Positions 16,772 to 26,298 of a stretch of DNA of 64,000 nt are shown here, in pieces. The stretch's first letter is position 1. Each line of letters starts with the position of its first letter. Source of the DNA: CAYRWR01 sp964428015 (GTDB lineage Bacteria > Spirochaetota > Brevinematia > Brevinematales > CAYRWR01). The DNA lies in assembly GCA_964428015.1 (NCBI GenBank), contig CAYRWR010000001.1, forward strand, positions 1-64,000. Reading direction: 5' to 3'. Position numbers and translations under genes: made by a program. The notes under the pieces were generated by a model that was not told where the DNA came from, searched no databases, and saw only the letters and a program-made list of their open reading frames with translations.

Positions 16772-18076
16772 ATGCAAAAAATGTCTTTTATAGTAGTTTT
16801 TTTTATTGTTTACTGTTCTACGGCCTGGAGTAAAATAGCTATCCGTTTTCCGGATCAGGCTCTGGAAAAAGCTGTACGCCATAGCCTCAATATTCCCACA
16901 GGAGATATTACTGAGACTACGTTACTGTCCATGGATTTCCTGGACGCTGACGAAGTCGGTATCAGCAATCTGGAGGGAATACAATACCTCACTAACCTTC
17001 GTACCCTCTATCTGGATGGAAATTCCATACAGGATATATCCCTGCTGGAAAACCTGATCCAGCTTAAGCATCTTTATCTTAAGGGCAATCCCATCCAGGA
17101 CTATTCCCCTTTGACTTATATCTATCCCTTTTTAAAGGGAAAAGATTTCCAAATGGACTTGAGCCAGGATTTTATTCTGGAGCAGGTCAGTACACGTATT
17201 ATCCGGGAAATTATCAGCCCCTGGTATAATGATTTTGAAAAGACTCTGGCAATCCGGGATTATATTCTGCAGAACGCGGATTATGACTGGCAAAACTTCA
17301 GAGATAATACCATTCCTCTGGAATCCTACACTGCTTATGGAATACTTTGCCTGGGGGTCGGCGTCTGCAGCGGCTATGCTCAGGCTGTGTCACTTCTCCT
17401 CAATAAAGTCGGAGTAGAAAACAAAATCATTTCCGGTTCAGTGAAAGGTGCTATTGAGAACCCTGACCACGCCTGGAATCTGGTCAAAATCCAGGGGGAA
17501 TGGTACCATATGGATGTTACCTGGGATGATACTATAAAACCTTCCGGAGAAAATGATAGCGCGCGTTACCATTATTTTCTGATTGATGATTACACCATGT
17601 CACTTATCGGCAGCCGGCGCTGGAATAAAGCGCTATACCCTCCTGCCACTAGCCAGAGGTATGTCTACATGCATGACATAAGCTCCACTTACTTTGTACC
17701 GCGATCCAACTACTTCAACTATGGAAACTGGACAGAATTGTATAAACTGGAACAATCTGAATATGATAACCGTTATACAAACGCCGGACCTGTACCCTGG
17801 GATATGGTATGGGATTTTACGTTTGATCAGGATATGATAGAAGACAAAGTGGATGGCGCAACTCTGGTATGCAGTGTAGGATGGGGAGTTTATGATTATT
17901 ACGGGAAAGACAGAATCTTTGCCTATTTCGAGTGGGACCCACGCACCCGGATACTGACCTGCCGGCCGCCCCTGGAGGGATACCAGCCCGGCACTTACTG
18001 GCTGTTTATTTCACGGTACGGCTTTAAAAATCCAGCCAAAGTTAAACCTATCAGGATGTTGTTTGAAGTGAAATGA
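16772..18076 (+). CDS. Secreted leucine-rich-repeat transglutaminase-like protein
   Basis: 434 aa from the ATG at 16772, preceded by CGGAG and 6 nt; two in-frame ATGs upstream have no such site. Residues 1-20 form a signal peptide. Residues 60-115 contain two to three internalin-like leucine-rich repeats ('ISNLEGIQYLTNLRTLYLDG'). Residues 150-290 are a transglutaminase-like/CYK3-type domain with the triad Cys199 ('GVCSGYAQ'), His233 ('DHAWN') and Asp248 ('MDVTWDD'). The last 150 residues look like a beta-sandwich. It may be a protease or crosslinking enzyme outside the cytoplasm; substrate unknown. Its stop is 2 bp from that of the convergent neighbour. Confidence 0.85.
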   Translation: MQKMSFIVVFFIVYCSTAWSKIAIRFPDQALEKAVRHSLNIPTGDITETTLLSMDFLDADEVGISNLEGIQYLTNLRTLYLDGNSIQDISLLENLIQLKHLYLKGNPIQDYSPLTYIYPFLKGKDFQMDLSQDFILEQVSTRIIREIISPWYNDFEKTLAIRDYILQNADYDWQNFRDNTIPLESYTAYGILCLGVGVCSGYAQAVSLLLNKVGVENKIISGSVKGAIENPDHAWNLVKIQGEWYHMDVTWDDTIKPSGENDSARYHYFLIDDYTMSLIGSRRWNKALYPPATSQRYVYMHDISSTYFVPRSNYFNYGNWTELYKLEQSEYDNRYTNAGPVPWDMVWDFTFDQDMIEDKVDGATLVCSVGWGVYDYYGKDRIFAYFEWDPRTRILTCRPPLEGYQPGTYWLFISRYGFKNPAKVKPIRMLFEVK

Positions 18077-18078
18077 TG

Positions 18079-20148
18079 CTATCTGGAATAGAACATTACA
18101 GCACCCTGGTCAATCATGGAATTGATATCCTGACCCGGCACACCAATCAAGACTGAACGTCCTTCTTTATCCAGAGCTATGCCTCTGCCATAATTATCAT
18201 TTACTTTTCCATATATGTCTGTATATTTAATATTCCCGTATTGACTACCCCAGCCGGCCCCTTGTTCAATAAATTCATAGACCCCACCCCTATCCACTAT
18301 GGCACTCATATCACGAGCCGGAGCACCACACAATAGATAGGTTCCCCACCAATCTGTAGCCAACACTGTGGAAAAGCCTTCAGCGGGGTTTCCTCCATTG
18401 GGCTGCAGAATGGCGGTATAATTGGAAAAACCACCATTGGGTTTTCGGGGGTAAACAAATACCCCGCCAGCACCGCCGCTGAATCCTGCTGCTCCGATAA
18501 ATATGTGGCTACCATTGGGAGCAATCAGCACATTTTCTCCAAACATATCTCCGATTGAGAGGGAGAGATTGGTTAACTGAATTCCGAAGTCAGTCATGCC
18601 GTTGGTATAGACATAAGCTGTACCCCGACCGCCTAATTTTCCCGGGGCACCTGCCGCGATCACATCCCCTTTGGCACTGATGGACACACTGGTCCCTAAG
18701 TGTTCCGCAATGGCTAAACCAGGGCTGATCAGTATAAATGAAGGCGTATTCTGATCTGCCCACACTGTCCCTACCCGGTTGTATACAAACACCCGGCCTG
18801 CAGTCGAATTTACAAAACCATCCCAGGGCGCGCTGGTTACTATCCTGGATCCATCCCCTGAAACAGCCACAGAGGCACCAAATTTCTCGTTAATTCCGGA
18901 ACCCGAGGCTGAGAGTACCGCATTGGGGGAATTGTTCATCCATCCGCCGGTAGGTTTATTAAAGACAAGTACTTTCCCCAGATTGGTAACTCCGGCAGCA
19001 ATTGTAGTACCGTCTGCTGAAATGGCCATCCGGATACCCAGCATATCCCCGGGCTGGGGTACAGTGGCTTTTAATTCAGCTTTATATACCCAGTTACCGC
19101 TTTGTTTTTCAAATACAAAGATCCTTCCCTGATTACCATATGCTTGTGGTGATCCCGCCGCCAGAACATTCCCGTTGGAGGAAAGTGCCAGATTCACACC
19201 CAATCTGTCCCCGGATAGACCGCCGCCGTTATGTATCAAACGGTATATATCACAAGAATTCGAACCGGAGGAATTTCCTGACATATCCAGAGTGTAAAAA
19301 GAAAAATGATTGCGGCCCGTTGCCAGATTGACTGTAACAGTCCAGTTTGAATCCACCGAAACCAGGTTATAGGGGCCGGAGTTGATACTCAGATACAGCC
19401 CGAGGAAACCGGATATACCGTTGTCTCCAGCAGTTCCTTTGATTACAAAATTGGGCAGGGAAGTATAACCAGAAGTACCTGATGCGGGATCAGTCAGATT
19501 CTGCCAGGGCGACTGAGTGTCAATATAAAAGGTATAAGCTTTACTAAAATTGGTATGATTATCAGAAGAAACTGCCATGGCCTTAATAGTATTAGTACCT
19601 TCATTGAAACCGGCAAAATTAAAAGTCCAGTTAAAAGACAGGCTGCCGGTATTAAACCAGGCTCCGCCATTCACTGAAAGATTAATACTATTGAGAAAAC
19701 CGGGGGCATCCACAAAGGCCCCGCCTTTTACCAGATATGCCAGAGAATTTTTAAAGCTTTTGTCAGTCGGATCGTTGATCCAGACTTCAGGGATGGGTGC
19801 CCAGACCACTTCCCGGCTATTAGTAGCAGAATGATTACCTGCCGAGTCTACAGCATAGACGTCAAAGGTATTGGTAGCTTTGACAGGCAGATTAAGTATC
19901 CAGGTCGACTGACCTGAACCCCCGCCCAGCACCTGAAATAAATCATTATTAAACCGAAAATAGAGGGTGCAATCCGGTTCACTCACTGTCGTGGTCATGG
20001 CAAAAGTAGAGGCAACCTGCTGACCCCAGGAAGGAGAATCTATTTGAACATCAGGAGAGACTGTATCTTTGAAACTGGGAGTGGGACTTATCCCGCAGGC
20101 AGAAAAAGATAAACAGATGAACAGCATCCATTTTCCGGGTTTGTTCAT
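18079..20148 (-). CDS. FG-GAP beta-propeller lipoprotein
   Basis: 689 aa. Signal peptide with a relaxed lipobox 'LSFSAC' (Cys near 18). Residues 30-320 look like three Ig-like beta-sandwich domains of about 90 residues. Residues 325-689 contain seven repeats of the type 'GDRLGVNLALSSNGNVLAAG', each ending in '(G)RIFVFEK'-like strands, so a closed seven-bladed propeller is likely. Such proteins are surface-exposed adhesins or structural proteins. ATG at 20148 follows TGGAGTAAAA. No clear promoter was found in the AT-rich 115 bp upstream. Confidence 0.8.
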   Translation of the reverse strand: MNKPGKWMLFICLSFSACGISPTPSFKDTVSPDVQIDSPSWGQQVASTFAMTTTVSEPDCTLYFRFNNDLFQVLGGGSGQSTWILNLPVKATNTFDVYAVDSAGNHSATNSREVVWAPIPEVWINDPTDKSFKNSLAYLVKGGAFVDAPGFLNSINLSVNGGAWFNTGSLSFNWTFNFAGFNEGTNTIKAMAVSSDNHTNFSKAYTFYIDTQSPWQNLTDPASGTSGYTSLPNFVIKGTAGDNGISGFLGLYLSINSGPYNLVSVDSNWTVTVNLATGRNHFSFYTLDMSGNSSGSNSCDIYRLIHNGGGLSGDRLGVNLALSSNGNVLAAGSPQAYGNQGRIFVFEKQSGNWVYKAELKATVPQPGDMLGIRMAISADGTTIAAGVTNLGKVLVFNKPTGGWMNNSPNAVLSASGSGINEKFGASVAVSGDGSRIVTSAPWDGFVNSTAGRVFVYNRVGTVWADQNTPSFILISPGLAIAEHLGTSVSISAKGDVIAAGAPGKLGGRGTAYVYTNGMTDFGIQLTNLSLSIGDMFGENVLIAPNGSHIFIGAAGFSGGAGGVFVYPRKPNGGFSNYTAILQPNGGNPAEGFSTVLATDWWGTYLLCGAPARDMSAIVDRGGVYEFIEQGAGWGSQYGNIKYTDIYGKVNDNYGRGIALDKEGRSVLIGVPGQDINSMIDQGAVMFYSR

Positions 20149-20263
20149 TTTTACTCCAGGCATAATATTGCCAATAAGCTATAATATTAAACTTAGCATA
20201 AGATGCAGAAAATTCAAGCTCTCTATAATAATAGTACCATGGAACCCAGACAGAAGTGAAATA

Positions 20264-21118
20264 TTATTGTGAAATCTTACTTAATTTCTTTCCATCCCAA
20301 CTAAAGGATTCCAGGGTTTTAGTCACTTTTCGTTCCGGATTGTCTTCAGATATCTGTTCTTCAATCGTCCTTTCCAATATCAGGGTCTTCTTTTTTCCGC
20401 CTTTCATACCCGGCCAGATGTAGCGGAAATCGCTGCTCCCGAACTCACTGAAACTGCGGATGGCGTTCATTCCTACAGACAGCCCTTGCGCAGTCTTGAG
20501 CAGCATGACATCCCCCATGGGATATTCATCCGCCTCATATTCAAAATGGATCAGAAAGACTTCAACTCCAGGAGAGAGTATTTGCGGAGACAGCCCTTCG
20601 GCCCAGGTGCTGTAGGTGAAAAAAGGCGACTGGGGAAAATCCAGACCTTCAAATTCCACTTTATACTTAATTTTATTATATTCCACATAGCGGGCTTCAA
20701 AGATGTTTCTGGCGTCTGATTGCCTCACAATTCCAAACAGCAGGCTCATCTGAGGATAGTCGTCTTTGGACTGGATGATGACAAAAGCTTTACTTAACAA
20801 ACCACCCCACACATAACCCTGATCGTATTTATGGCCGCAGGAGCAGAGGTACTCTACTTTATACCAGTAATCTTTGAAACCATTCATTTCCAGAACCTTA
20901 TCAGTTTTTTCAATGATCTTCACAGGGGCACTGATCTGGAGCTGGTCCATAACAGCCGCGCCGGTTTCGGGCTTTTTGCGGATATTAACTTTGTCACCAA
21001 AAGAATGGACGATCTGGCCCGGACGGAATTCTCCATAATAGGTGGAATACTTATCCCCGGCATGTGTGATACTGAAAATACCTGCAGTGATCACTAATAT
21101 AAAGAGATATTTTTTCAT
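20264..21118 (-). CDS. Periplasmic SH3b-domain protein
   Basis: 284 aa. The start at 21118 follows a perfect AGGAGG. Signal peptide 1-20 ('LFILVITAGIFSITHA'). Residues about 35-110 form a bacterial SH3 domain: 'VNIRKKP', 'KVLEMN', 'WYKVEY', 'GYVWGGLL'. It contains C-S-C-G-H, possibly a disulfide or metal site. The remaining 170 residues match no family I know. SH3b domains usually bind peptidoglycan or peptides. Divergent from the glycosyltransferase-like gene. Confidence 0.75.
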   Translation of the reverse strand: MKKYLFILVITAGIFSITHAGDKYSTYYGEFRPGQIVHSFGDKVNIRKKPETGAAVMDQLQISAPVKIIEKTDKVLEMNGFKDYWYKVEYLCSCGHKYDQGYVWGGLLSKAFVIIQSKDDYPQMSLLFGIVRQSDARNIFEARYVEYNKIKYKVEFEGLDFPQSPFFTYSTWAEGLSPQILSPGVEVFLIHFEYEADEYPMGDVMLLKTAQGLSVGMNAIRSFSEFGSSDFRYIWPGMKGGKKKTLILERTIEEQISEDNPERKVTKTLESFSWDGKKLSKISQ

Positions 21119-21136
21119 GTTATTCCTCCTACAGGT

Positions 21137-21165
21137 ATTATAAAACAGGCAGGCTGTTTCTCCAA
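21137..21165 (-). promoter_or_regulatory. Promoter of the SH3b protein gene
   Basis: Minus strand TTGGAG (21165-21160), 17 nt, TATAAT (21142-21137), 19 bp before the ATG. Confidence 0.65.
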
Positions 21166-21227
21166 ATTTCCTCAACCTGCACCGAATTCTTCCGATAACG
21201 TATATTAAGAGAAAAAAGGAGCAGGGC

Positions 21228-22190
21228 TTGACCATACCAGTCTATACCGAATTATCCAATTTTTCAGTCCGCAAAGCTGGCAATAAAATTCAGACCGACC
21301 TCAGTGTAGGTCTGATCATCCATCGTGACAGCGACCCGGTCGAAAGTATCAATTCCCTGTACAGCTATATTTCCCATTCCAGCTCAAAAATAGAACTTAT
21401 CATAGTCAACATGGACCGGGAGGGCTATAAGTACGAAAAACTCATGGACACCTTCCCTGCCCTGCGTATCCTGCTGCCTCAGGAAGAGATCGATTACAGT
21501 CAGGCTATCGAACTGATCCTGGGTGAAAGCCTGTCTGAGCAGGTCCTGTTTATGGACGAAGCAGTGCGGCTGCAGAGCCTGGACCTGGCTTTGCTGAAAA
21601 GTTATTTCACACAGAGCAGTTTTGGCGCCCTGGTACCCAGGGTCACCAGCAATGAGGGAGAAGCAGTACCCAATGTGGTCAAAGGCAGCCTTAAACTGGG
21701 TCTGCTGGACACCATCAGTGTACTGATGAAGGGTTCAGCCATCACCAGCCTCTATCCCAAGTTCGCCTGTTTTATTCTATCCCGTGACACCCTCAGCAAA
21801 AGCAATATACAGCTGAATCCTTATTCTGACCGCCGTTTTACTCTGCTGGAGTTGGGCTACCGTCTATGGAAGCAGGGACTGATGATTTTTCAGGGAGAAA
21901 AATTTAAGGTACAACTGGTGGGTACCCCCCAGGAAGACATACGCCAGGATCTGGAAAACAGCGATTACCTTCTCTTTAACTATGCCAACATACACGATAA
22001 AAAAGTGGTCAAGGCCCGCGGGGCACGCATGCGTCAAAAAGGTCTAGTATACCTGCTGACCCTGCGCTGGAACAAGCTGGCCGGACTGCTCCGGGCCATC
22101 CGTGAATACAACCGTAATATCAACCGGAACAGCCAGGACCCCCTGGACGATGAGACCGTGTTCCGGACAGTAAATAAAGATTATGAATAA
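21228..22190 (+). CDS. Divergent family-2 glycosyltransferase-like protein
   Basis: 320 aa, TTG start 6 nt after AGGAG. The fold order resembles GT-A enzymes: 'LSVGLIIHRDSDPVESINSL' as first strand, 'IELIIVNMDR', an acidic 'VLFMDEAVRLQSLD' where a DxD normally lies, and 'RRFTLLELGYRLWKQGLMI' resembling the late acceptor helix. The DxD is not canonical, so catalysis is uncertain. It lies 15 bp before a cytidylyltransferase of the SpsF type, which suggests both take part in adding an activated acidic sugar to a surface protein or polymer. Confidence 0.55.
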   Translation: MTIPVYTELSNFSVRKAGNKIQTDLSVGLIIHRDSDPVESINSLYSYISHSSSKIELIIVNMDREGYKYEKLMDTFPALRILLPQEEIDYSQAIELILGESLSEQVLFMDEAVRLQSLDLALLKSYFTQSSFGALVPRVTSNEGEAVPNVVKGSLKLGLLDTISVLMKGSAITSLYPKFACFILSRDTLSKSNIQLNPYSDRRFTLLELGYRLWKQGLMIFQGEKFKVQLVGTPQEDIRQDLENSDYLLFNYANIHDKKVVKARGARMRQKGLVYLLTLRWNKLAGLLRAIREYNRNINRNSQDPLDDETVFRTVNKDYE

Positions 22191-22205
22191 GCCAGGGAGG
22201 CTGCT

Positions 22206-22940
22206 ATGAAAAATGCCGTTGATGTGATCGTACAGGCCAGACTGGATTCCACCCGTCTGCCTCGCAAAGTGCTCCTGCCTATTAATGATAAACCGCTTAT
22301 CTGCCATATAGTGGAACGCCTGTCCCTGGCGGAATCCATACGAAATATTATTATTGCTACTACAGAAGACAGTTTTGCCCCCCTGCGCAATGTACTGTCT
22401 CATTATCCCCAAGTTAAATTTTATGTGGGCAGTAAAGCTAATGTGCTGGAACGCTACTACCTGGCAGCGCGTATGTACCAGAGCCGGGTGGTGGTCAGAG
22501 CTACCGGGGACAACCCCCTGGTGTGCCCGGACTTTTTGGATCGCGCGGTAGAGCTGCATATCGACGGAGAGGCAGACCTGACCCATTTCCTGGGCATCCC
22601 CCTGGGTATGGGCGTGGAAGTGATCTCCATGGAAGCCCTGCGCATGGCTTATGATATGGCCAATCTGCGTTATGACAAAGAACACGTTACCCCCTATATC
22701 TATAAAAACCCCTCTACCTTCAAAATTATGGAGCCGACTGCCACAGGGCTGTACTACAATCCTGACCAGCTGGTGACTGTGGATACCCAGGAAGACCTGG
22801 ACAAGGTCAGGGAAATTTTCCGGGCTTACAGTGATAAGAAATTTATCAGCATGGAAGACGTGGTCCATCATTTCAAAGCCTCCCAGAAAATGGACAGGGA
22901 GCATCTCAAGCCCAGGCGACTGGCTGAACTTTTAGCGTAG
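22206..22940 (+). CDS. SpsF-type cytidylyltransferase
   Basis: 244 aa. Nucleotidyltransferase fold beginning 'VDVIVQARLDSTRLPRKVL', with 'RATGDNPLVCPDFLD' holding the metal Asp and 'HVTPYIYKNP' near the end, as in SpsF and CMP-acylneuraminate/KDO synthetase-like enzymes. It would activate a nonulosonic or similar sugar with CTP. A SpsG-like domain is encoded at 7.4-9.1 kb, so parts of an spsEFG-like pathway may be dispersed. ATG after GGGAGG. A strong terminator follows directly. Confidence 0.82.
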   Translation: MKNAVDVIVQARLDSTRLPRKVLLPINDKPLICHIVERLSLAESIRNIIIATTEDSFAPLRNVLSHYPQVKFYVGSKANVLERYYLAARMYQSRVVVRATGDNPLVCPDFLDRAVELHIDGEADLTHFLGIPLGMGVEVISMEALRMAYDMANLRYDKEHVTPYIYKNPSTFKIMEPTATGLYYNPDQLVTVDTQEDLDKVREIFRAYSDKKFISMEDVVHHFKASQKMDREHLKPRRLAELLA

Positions 22941-22944
22941 CACG

Positions 22945-22972
22945 AATCCTCCCCATAAGGGAGGATTTTTTT
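22945..22972 (+). terminator. Rho-independent terminator after the cytidylyltransferase
   Basis: AATCCTCCC (22945-22953), 5-nt loop, GGGAGGATT (22959-22967) followed by a T run. Confidence 0.9.
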
Positions 22973-22981
22973 ATGCAGAAC

Positions 22982-23010
22982 TTGCGTTTTGCCTTAAAGA
23001 GGTGTAATAT
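22982..23010 (+). promoter_or_regulatory. Promoter of the small beta-barrel gene
   Basis: TTGCGT (22982-22987), 17 nt, TAATAT (23005-23010). Confidence 0.5.
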
Positions 23011-23036
23011 TTATGCAATCTAATTTGGAGGAAATT

Positions 23037-23561
23037 ATGAAAAAGTTATCTCTCGCACTGGCAATCGTCACTGTCCTGGGACTGGCCGCGCCTATGTTCG
23101 CGGAAGCTAATTCTCACTATGAAAGCGGAAATTTCAGTCTTTTAGCCGGCATCGGTTATTCTTATTGGGGCTTTAATGTTGTTCCTGGTATTGATTTTAA
23201 TATTGGAGAATTTAAACTGACTCAGGGCTGGGGTCTGGACTGGGGTATTGCAGCCCGTGGTCTGATCGGTATTTGGTCTGGTGGTGTTACCTTTGGTGTC
23301 GGCGGTTATTTCATGTTACACTTTGGTCTTAAAGGATTAGATAGTGATTTCCTGAAGAAGTTGGACTGGTATGTAGGTTTGGGAGTAAGATTTTCTGTGT
23401 TACCATCATATTTAGTTTATCCTGGATCACCCTGGAGAGCTTTCGGTTTTGCAAGTGTAGACGGTGTCCAGTATTTCCTGAGTGATGCTGTCTCTATTTT
23501 CGCCGAATATAACTACGGACTTGATTCTGGTGGTGAAATCGGTATAGCATTCAAGTTATAA
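23037..23561 (+). CDS. Small outer-membrane beta-barrel-like protein
   Basis: 174 aa from the ATG behind GGAGGAAAT. Signal peptide with cleavage after 'PMFA' near residue 22. The mature part alternates hydrophobic and polar residues with many Gly and aromatic residues ('LLAGIGYSYWGFNVVPG', 'FGVGGYFMLHFGL', 'YVGLGVRFS') and ends '(G)IAFKL' with a terminal hydrophobic residue, as expected for an eight-stranded OmpA/OmpW-like barrel. Role unknown. Single-gene unit with its own promoter and terminator. Confidence 0.7.
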   Translation: MKKLSLALAIVTVLGLAAPMFAEANSHYESGNFSLLAGIGYSYWGFNVVPGIDFNIGEFKLTQGWGLDWGIAARGLIGIWSGGVTFGVGGYFMLHFGLKGLDSDFLKKLDWYVGLGVRFSVLPSYLVYPGSPWRAFGFASVDGVQYFLSDAVSIFAEYNYGLDSGGEIGIAFKL

Positions 23562-23580
23562 GCAGATTTAAATAATCCAG

Positions 23581-23613
23581 ACTGCCCGCGGTATCGCGGG
23601 CAGTTTTCTTTTA
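23581..23613 (+). terminator. Rho-independent terminator after the beta-barrel gene
   Basis: ACTGCCCGCG (23581-23590), GTAT loop, CGCGGGCAGT (23595-23604), then TTTCTTTT. Confidence 0.92.
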
Positions 23614-23727
23614 TTTGATTATACATTCCAGCCATATCTTTTCTCTTTTTTTTAATAGTATATAAACACTGAACTGTCGCCAAATCACTGACGACTAACG
23701 ACTGATGGCTATACAGCACATTTGCCC

Positions 23728-23755
23728 TTGACATCCCGTTAAACTGCGTTATAGT
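23728..23755 (+). promoter_or_regulatory. Promoter of the GH13 lipoprotein gene
   Basis: TTGACA (23728-23733), 16 nt, TATAGT (23750-23755); start of transcription about 23762. No LacI-type palindrome like the one at 63354 is visible here. Confidence 0.65.
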
Positions 23756-23789
23756 TATGTCATAATGCCAGTTAATGGAGGACGATACA

Positions 23790-26231
23790 ATGAAGAGAAT
23801 GGTGGTGATGATAGTTTTGGGTCTATTATGTGTGGGGATATTCAGCGGATGTCCGGCGGGATCGACTTATATTAATCCCTATACCATACATTACTTTCAG
23901 AGTAGCTGGTCTACTCCATATATACACTTTAATAACGGAGTAGGATGGACAACTGCACCTGGCGAGTTAATGACCAGTGAAGGCAACAACTGGTGGTCCT
24001 ATATTGTCGATACGGCTGAAGGTACTCCTTCAATCACAGTCGTATTCAATGATGGTGGCAGCTCATGGGATAACAATAATAATAATGACTATTCTGTCTC
24101 TGATAAAGAAGTCTGGATACTTTCCGGAAATATTCTTACAAGCAACCCGACACTTCAGACCCATCAAATTATCATCCATTACAGAAAATCATCCATATTC
24201 AGTGGAACCCCTACTCTCTCTCTCGGTGTAGCAGGGCAAACTCCTTCTGACGTTAGTTCAATCTCCAATGACGCAAGCGGAAATCAGGTTTATGTAGTCA
24301 ATAAAGCAGGCGGTCTTACATACTCCTTTGATTTCAAACAGGGTGCGACCACCGAAGCATTTCCGTCTACCAGATATATTTCAACCCTGCTCACTGACCG
24401 TGAAATCTGGGTATGGAAACAGCACAGAGGTGTCTTCAATTCAGACCCCGAAACTTCCGTAATCGCCGACCCGGGCGCGGGTATCACCAATAATATGGGA
24501 GCAACTGTATCAGGGGGAAATGTAAATTTTGTGTTTTTCTCCGGAATAGCTACCAATGTTGGAATAAAAGTTAATAGTGCATCCATTCAAAACCTGAAAT
24601 TGACTAGTGACGCAAAATACTGGTGGATTCAGACACCTGCTTCAGCAGGTGACTCGTATTTTTACCAGTTAAATGGAGGCGCATGGGTGGCTGACCCCTA
24701 TGCAAATAAAATAGGTAGTTGGGATGGAACTAAAAATGCGGAATCTTCTATCATTGTAGACCATTCAGGATTTACCTGGTCCGACAGCAGTTATGTTACC
24801 CCTCTCATTCAGGATGTAGTTGTATATGAGTTGCATGTAGAGGATTTTACACTAACAGCTAGTGATGTGACAGCTTCAGAGAGAGGGAATATCAAAGGTA
24901 TAACAGAAAAACTATCCTATCTCACTAATCTAGGTATAAATACTATTGAAATAATGCCCTCTCAACAATTCCAGGGTGGCGGAAGTTCTTATTCCTGGGG
25001 ATATATGACTCGCTTGTTTTTTGCACTTTCTGAGAGGTATCGTGGTGCAGGAGATGAAGTTTTTGATATGAAAACTTTAGTTAATACTGCACATAACATG
25101 GGAATAGCTGTAATCCTGGATATGGTCTATAATCATGCTGAGAATAGCCCAAATTATTTATGGCAGATCGATAATGAATATTATTTTAACGCCTGGGGAT
25201 TGAATGCTGGGGGGGTAGGATATAATAACATAAATTCTACACGTCCTATGAATGTTCGCTTTTTAAAGGACAATATGTCGTACTGGATGCAGGACTACCA
25301 TATAGATGGATTTAGATTGGATTTAACAGGACAAAATCTGAATGCACCCAGTGGGCAATCAGCCATTGATCATGGAACATTATCTTCGATTGCGACATAT
25401 CTAAAAACTATCAATTCTAATGTTATATTGATAGCTGAGAACTGGTCTTATTCCGATAATACTCTACCCAGTTGGAGTAAGTGGGAAGGTGATTTTAAAT
25501 CCAGTATTTACGGCATTTTAAATAATGGATATGACGATGTAGCCAGATTTGTATGGGGAAACAGAGACAGCAACAGATTTACCAAACCCACACAATCCAT
25601 CATGTACATTTGCAGTCATGATGAATCCAGCATCTACAATATGTTTGATACTCAGTCAGCTGCTAATAAACTCATTAAAGCTAAACTGGGTGCTGCCATT
25701 CTATTCACCAGTATGGCAGTTCCTATGATCTGGATGGGCGAAGAAATGGGAGTAAAGTATTGGAATGCAACTACTTCCAAACCTATAGACTGGACCTTAT
25801 TATCACAAACAGACAATACCAACCTTTTTAATTATTACCATGGGTTGTTGCAATTACGTAGGGAAAATGATTGTTTTAGAAGAGTTGATTATCCTACTAC
25901 TTCCCAATTCCGCTGGTGTGTAACTCCAGGTAACTGGGGTCTAGCATATAATCCGGTTGTCAATTCTACTTCCGGAGCTGTAGGGTTTATTGATAACTAT
26001 GATGGCACATCTGCAGGTGGAAGATTCTTTGTATTATTTAACTACAGTGCAGTGAGTAAAAATATTTCAGGAGTTGGTCTTCCTGTGGACGGCACCTGGC
26101 TCAAAGTGGTTAATGGTGATGAAGTAGACCTTGGCGGGATCGCCGGAGAAGATATTTTTGTCTCATCGGGACTGGTCACTAACACAATTGTGATTCCTGC
26201 TAAAACAGCCTTTATCTATCAGGCACCGTAA
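23790..26231 (+). CDS. GH13 alpha-amylase/pullulanase-like lipoprotein with starch-binding modules
   Basis: 813 aa; ATG 8 nt after GGAGG. Lipoprotein signal with Cys21 in 'GIFSGC'. Order of domains: CBM25-like starch-binding module about 30-115 (Trp-rich, '(V)FNDGGSSWDNNNNNDYSV'), a pullulanase-associated/CBM41-like module about 125-225, an Ig-like/CBM48-type module about 230-330, then the GH13 barrel. Catalytic motifs: region I 'DMVYNHAE' 444-451, nucleophile Asp511 in 'GFRLDL', acid/base Glu550 in 'IAENW', and 'SHDE' with Asp611 as transition-state stabiliser. It should hydrolyse alpha-glucan at the cell surface; debranching versus chain cleavage is not decidable here. Base use looks more AT-rich than its neighbours. 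Confidence 0.9.
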   Translation: MKRMVVMIVLGLLCVGIFSGCPAGSTYINPYTIHYFQSSWSTPYIHFNNGVGWTTAPGELMTSEGNNWWSYIVDTAEGTPSITVVFNDGGSSWDNNNNNDYSVSDKEVWILSGNILTSNPTLQTHQIIIHYRKSSIFSGTPTLSLGVAGQTPSDVSSISNDASGNQVYVVNKAGGLTYSFDFKQGATTEAFPSTRYISTLLTDREIWVWKQHRGVFNSDPETSVIADPGAGITNNMGATVSGGNVNFVFFSGIATNVGIKVNSASIQNLKLTSDAKYWWIQTPASAGDSYFYQLNGGAWVADPYANKIGSWDGTKNAESSIIVDHSGFTWSDSSYVTPLIQDVVVYELHVEDFTLTASDVTASERGNIKGITEKLSYLTNLGINTIEIMPSQQFQGGGSSYSWGYMTRLFFALSERYRGAGDEVFDMKTLVNTAHNMGIAVILDMVYNHAENSPNYLWQIDNEYYFNAWGLNAGGVGYNNINSTRPMNVRFLKDNMSYWMQDYHIDGFRLDLTGQNLNAPSGQSAIDHGTLSSIATYLKTINSNVILIAENWSYSDNTLPSWSKWEGDFKSSIYGILNNGYDDVARFVWGNRDSNRFTKPTQSIMYICSHDESSIYNMFDTQSAANKLIKAKLGAAILFTSMAVPMIWMGEEMGVKYWNATTSKPIDWTLLSQTDNTNLFNYYHGLLQLRRENDCFRRVDYPTTSQFRWCVTPGNWGLAYNPVVNSTSGAVGFIDNYDGTSAGGRFFVLFNYSAVSKNISGVGLPVDGTWLKVVNGDEVDLGGIAGEDIFVSSGLVTNTIVIPAKTAFIYQAP

Positions 26232-26256
26232 TATGACCTAAAAGTTATAAAGAATT

Positions 26257-26290
26257 AAAGGCAGACTCATAAAACTGGGCCTGCCTTTTT
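26257..26290 (+). terminator. Rho-independent terminator after the GH13 gene
   Basis: AAAGGCAG (26257-26264) pairs with CTGCCTTT (26281-26288) around a 16-nt loop that can partly fold; a T run follows. Confidence 0.75.
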
Positions 26291-26298
26291 CTCTCCTG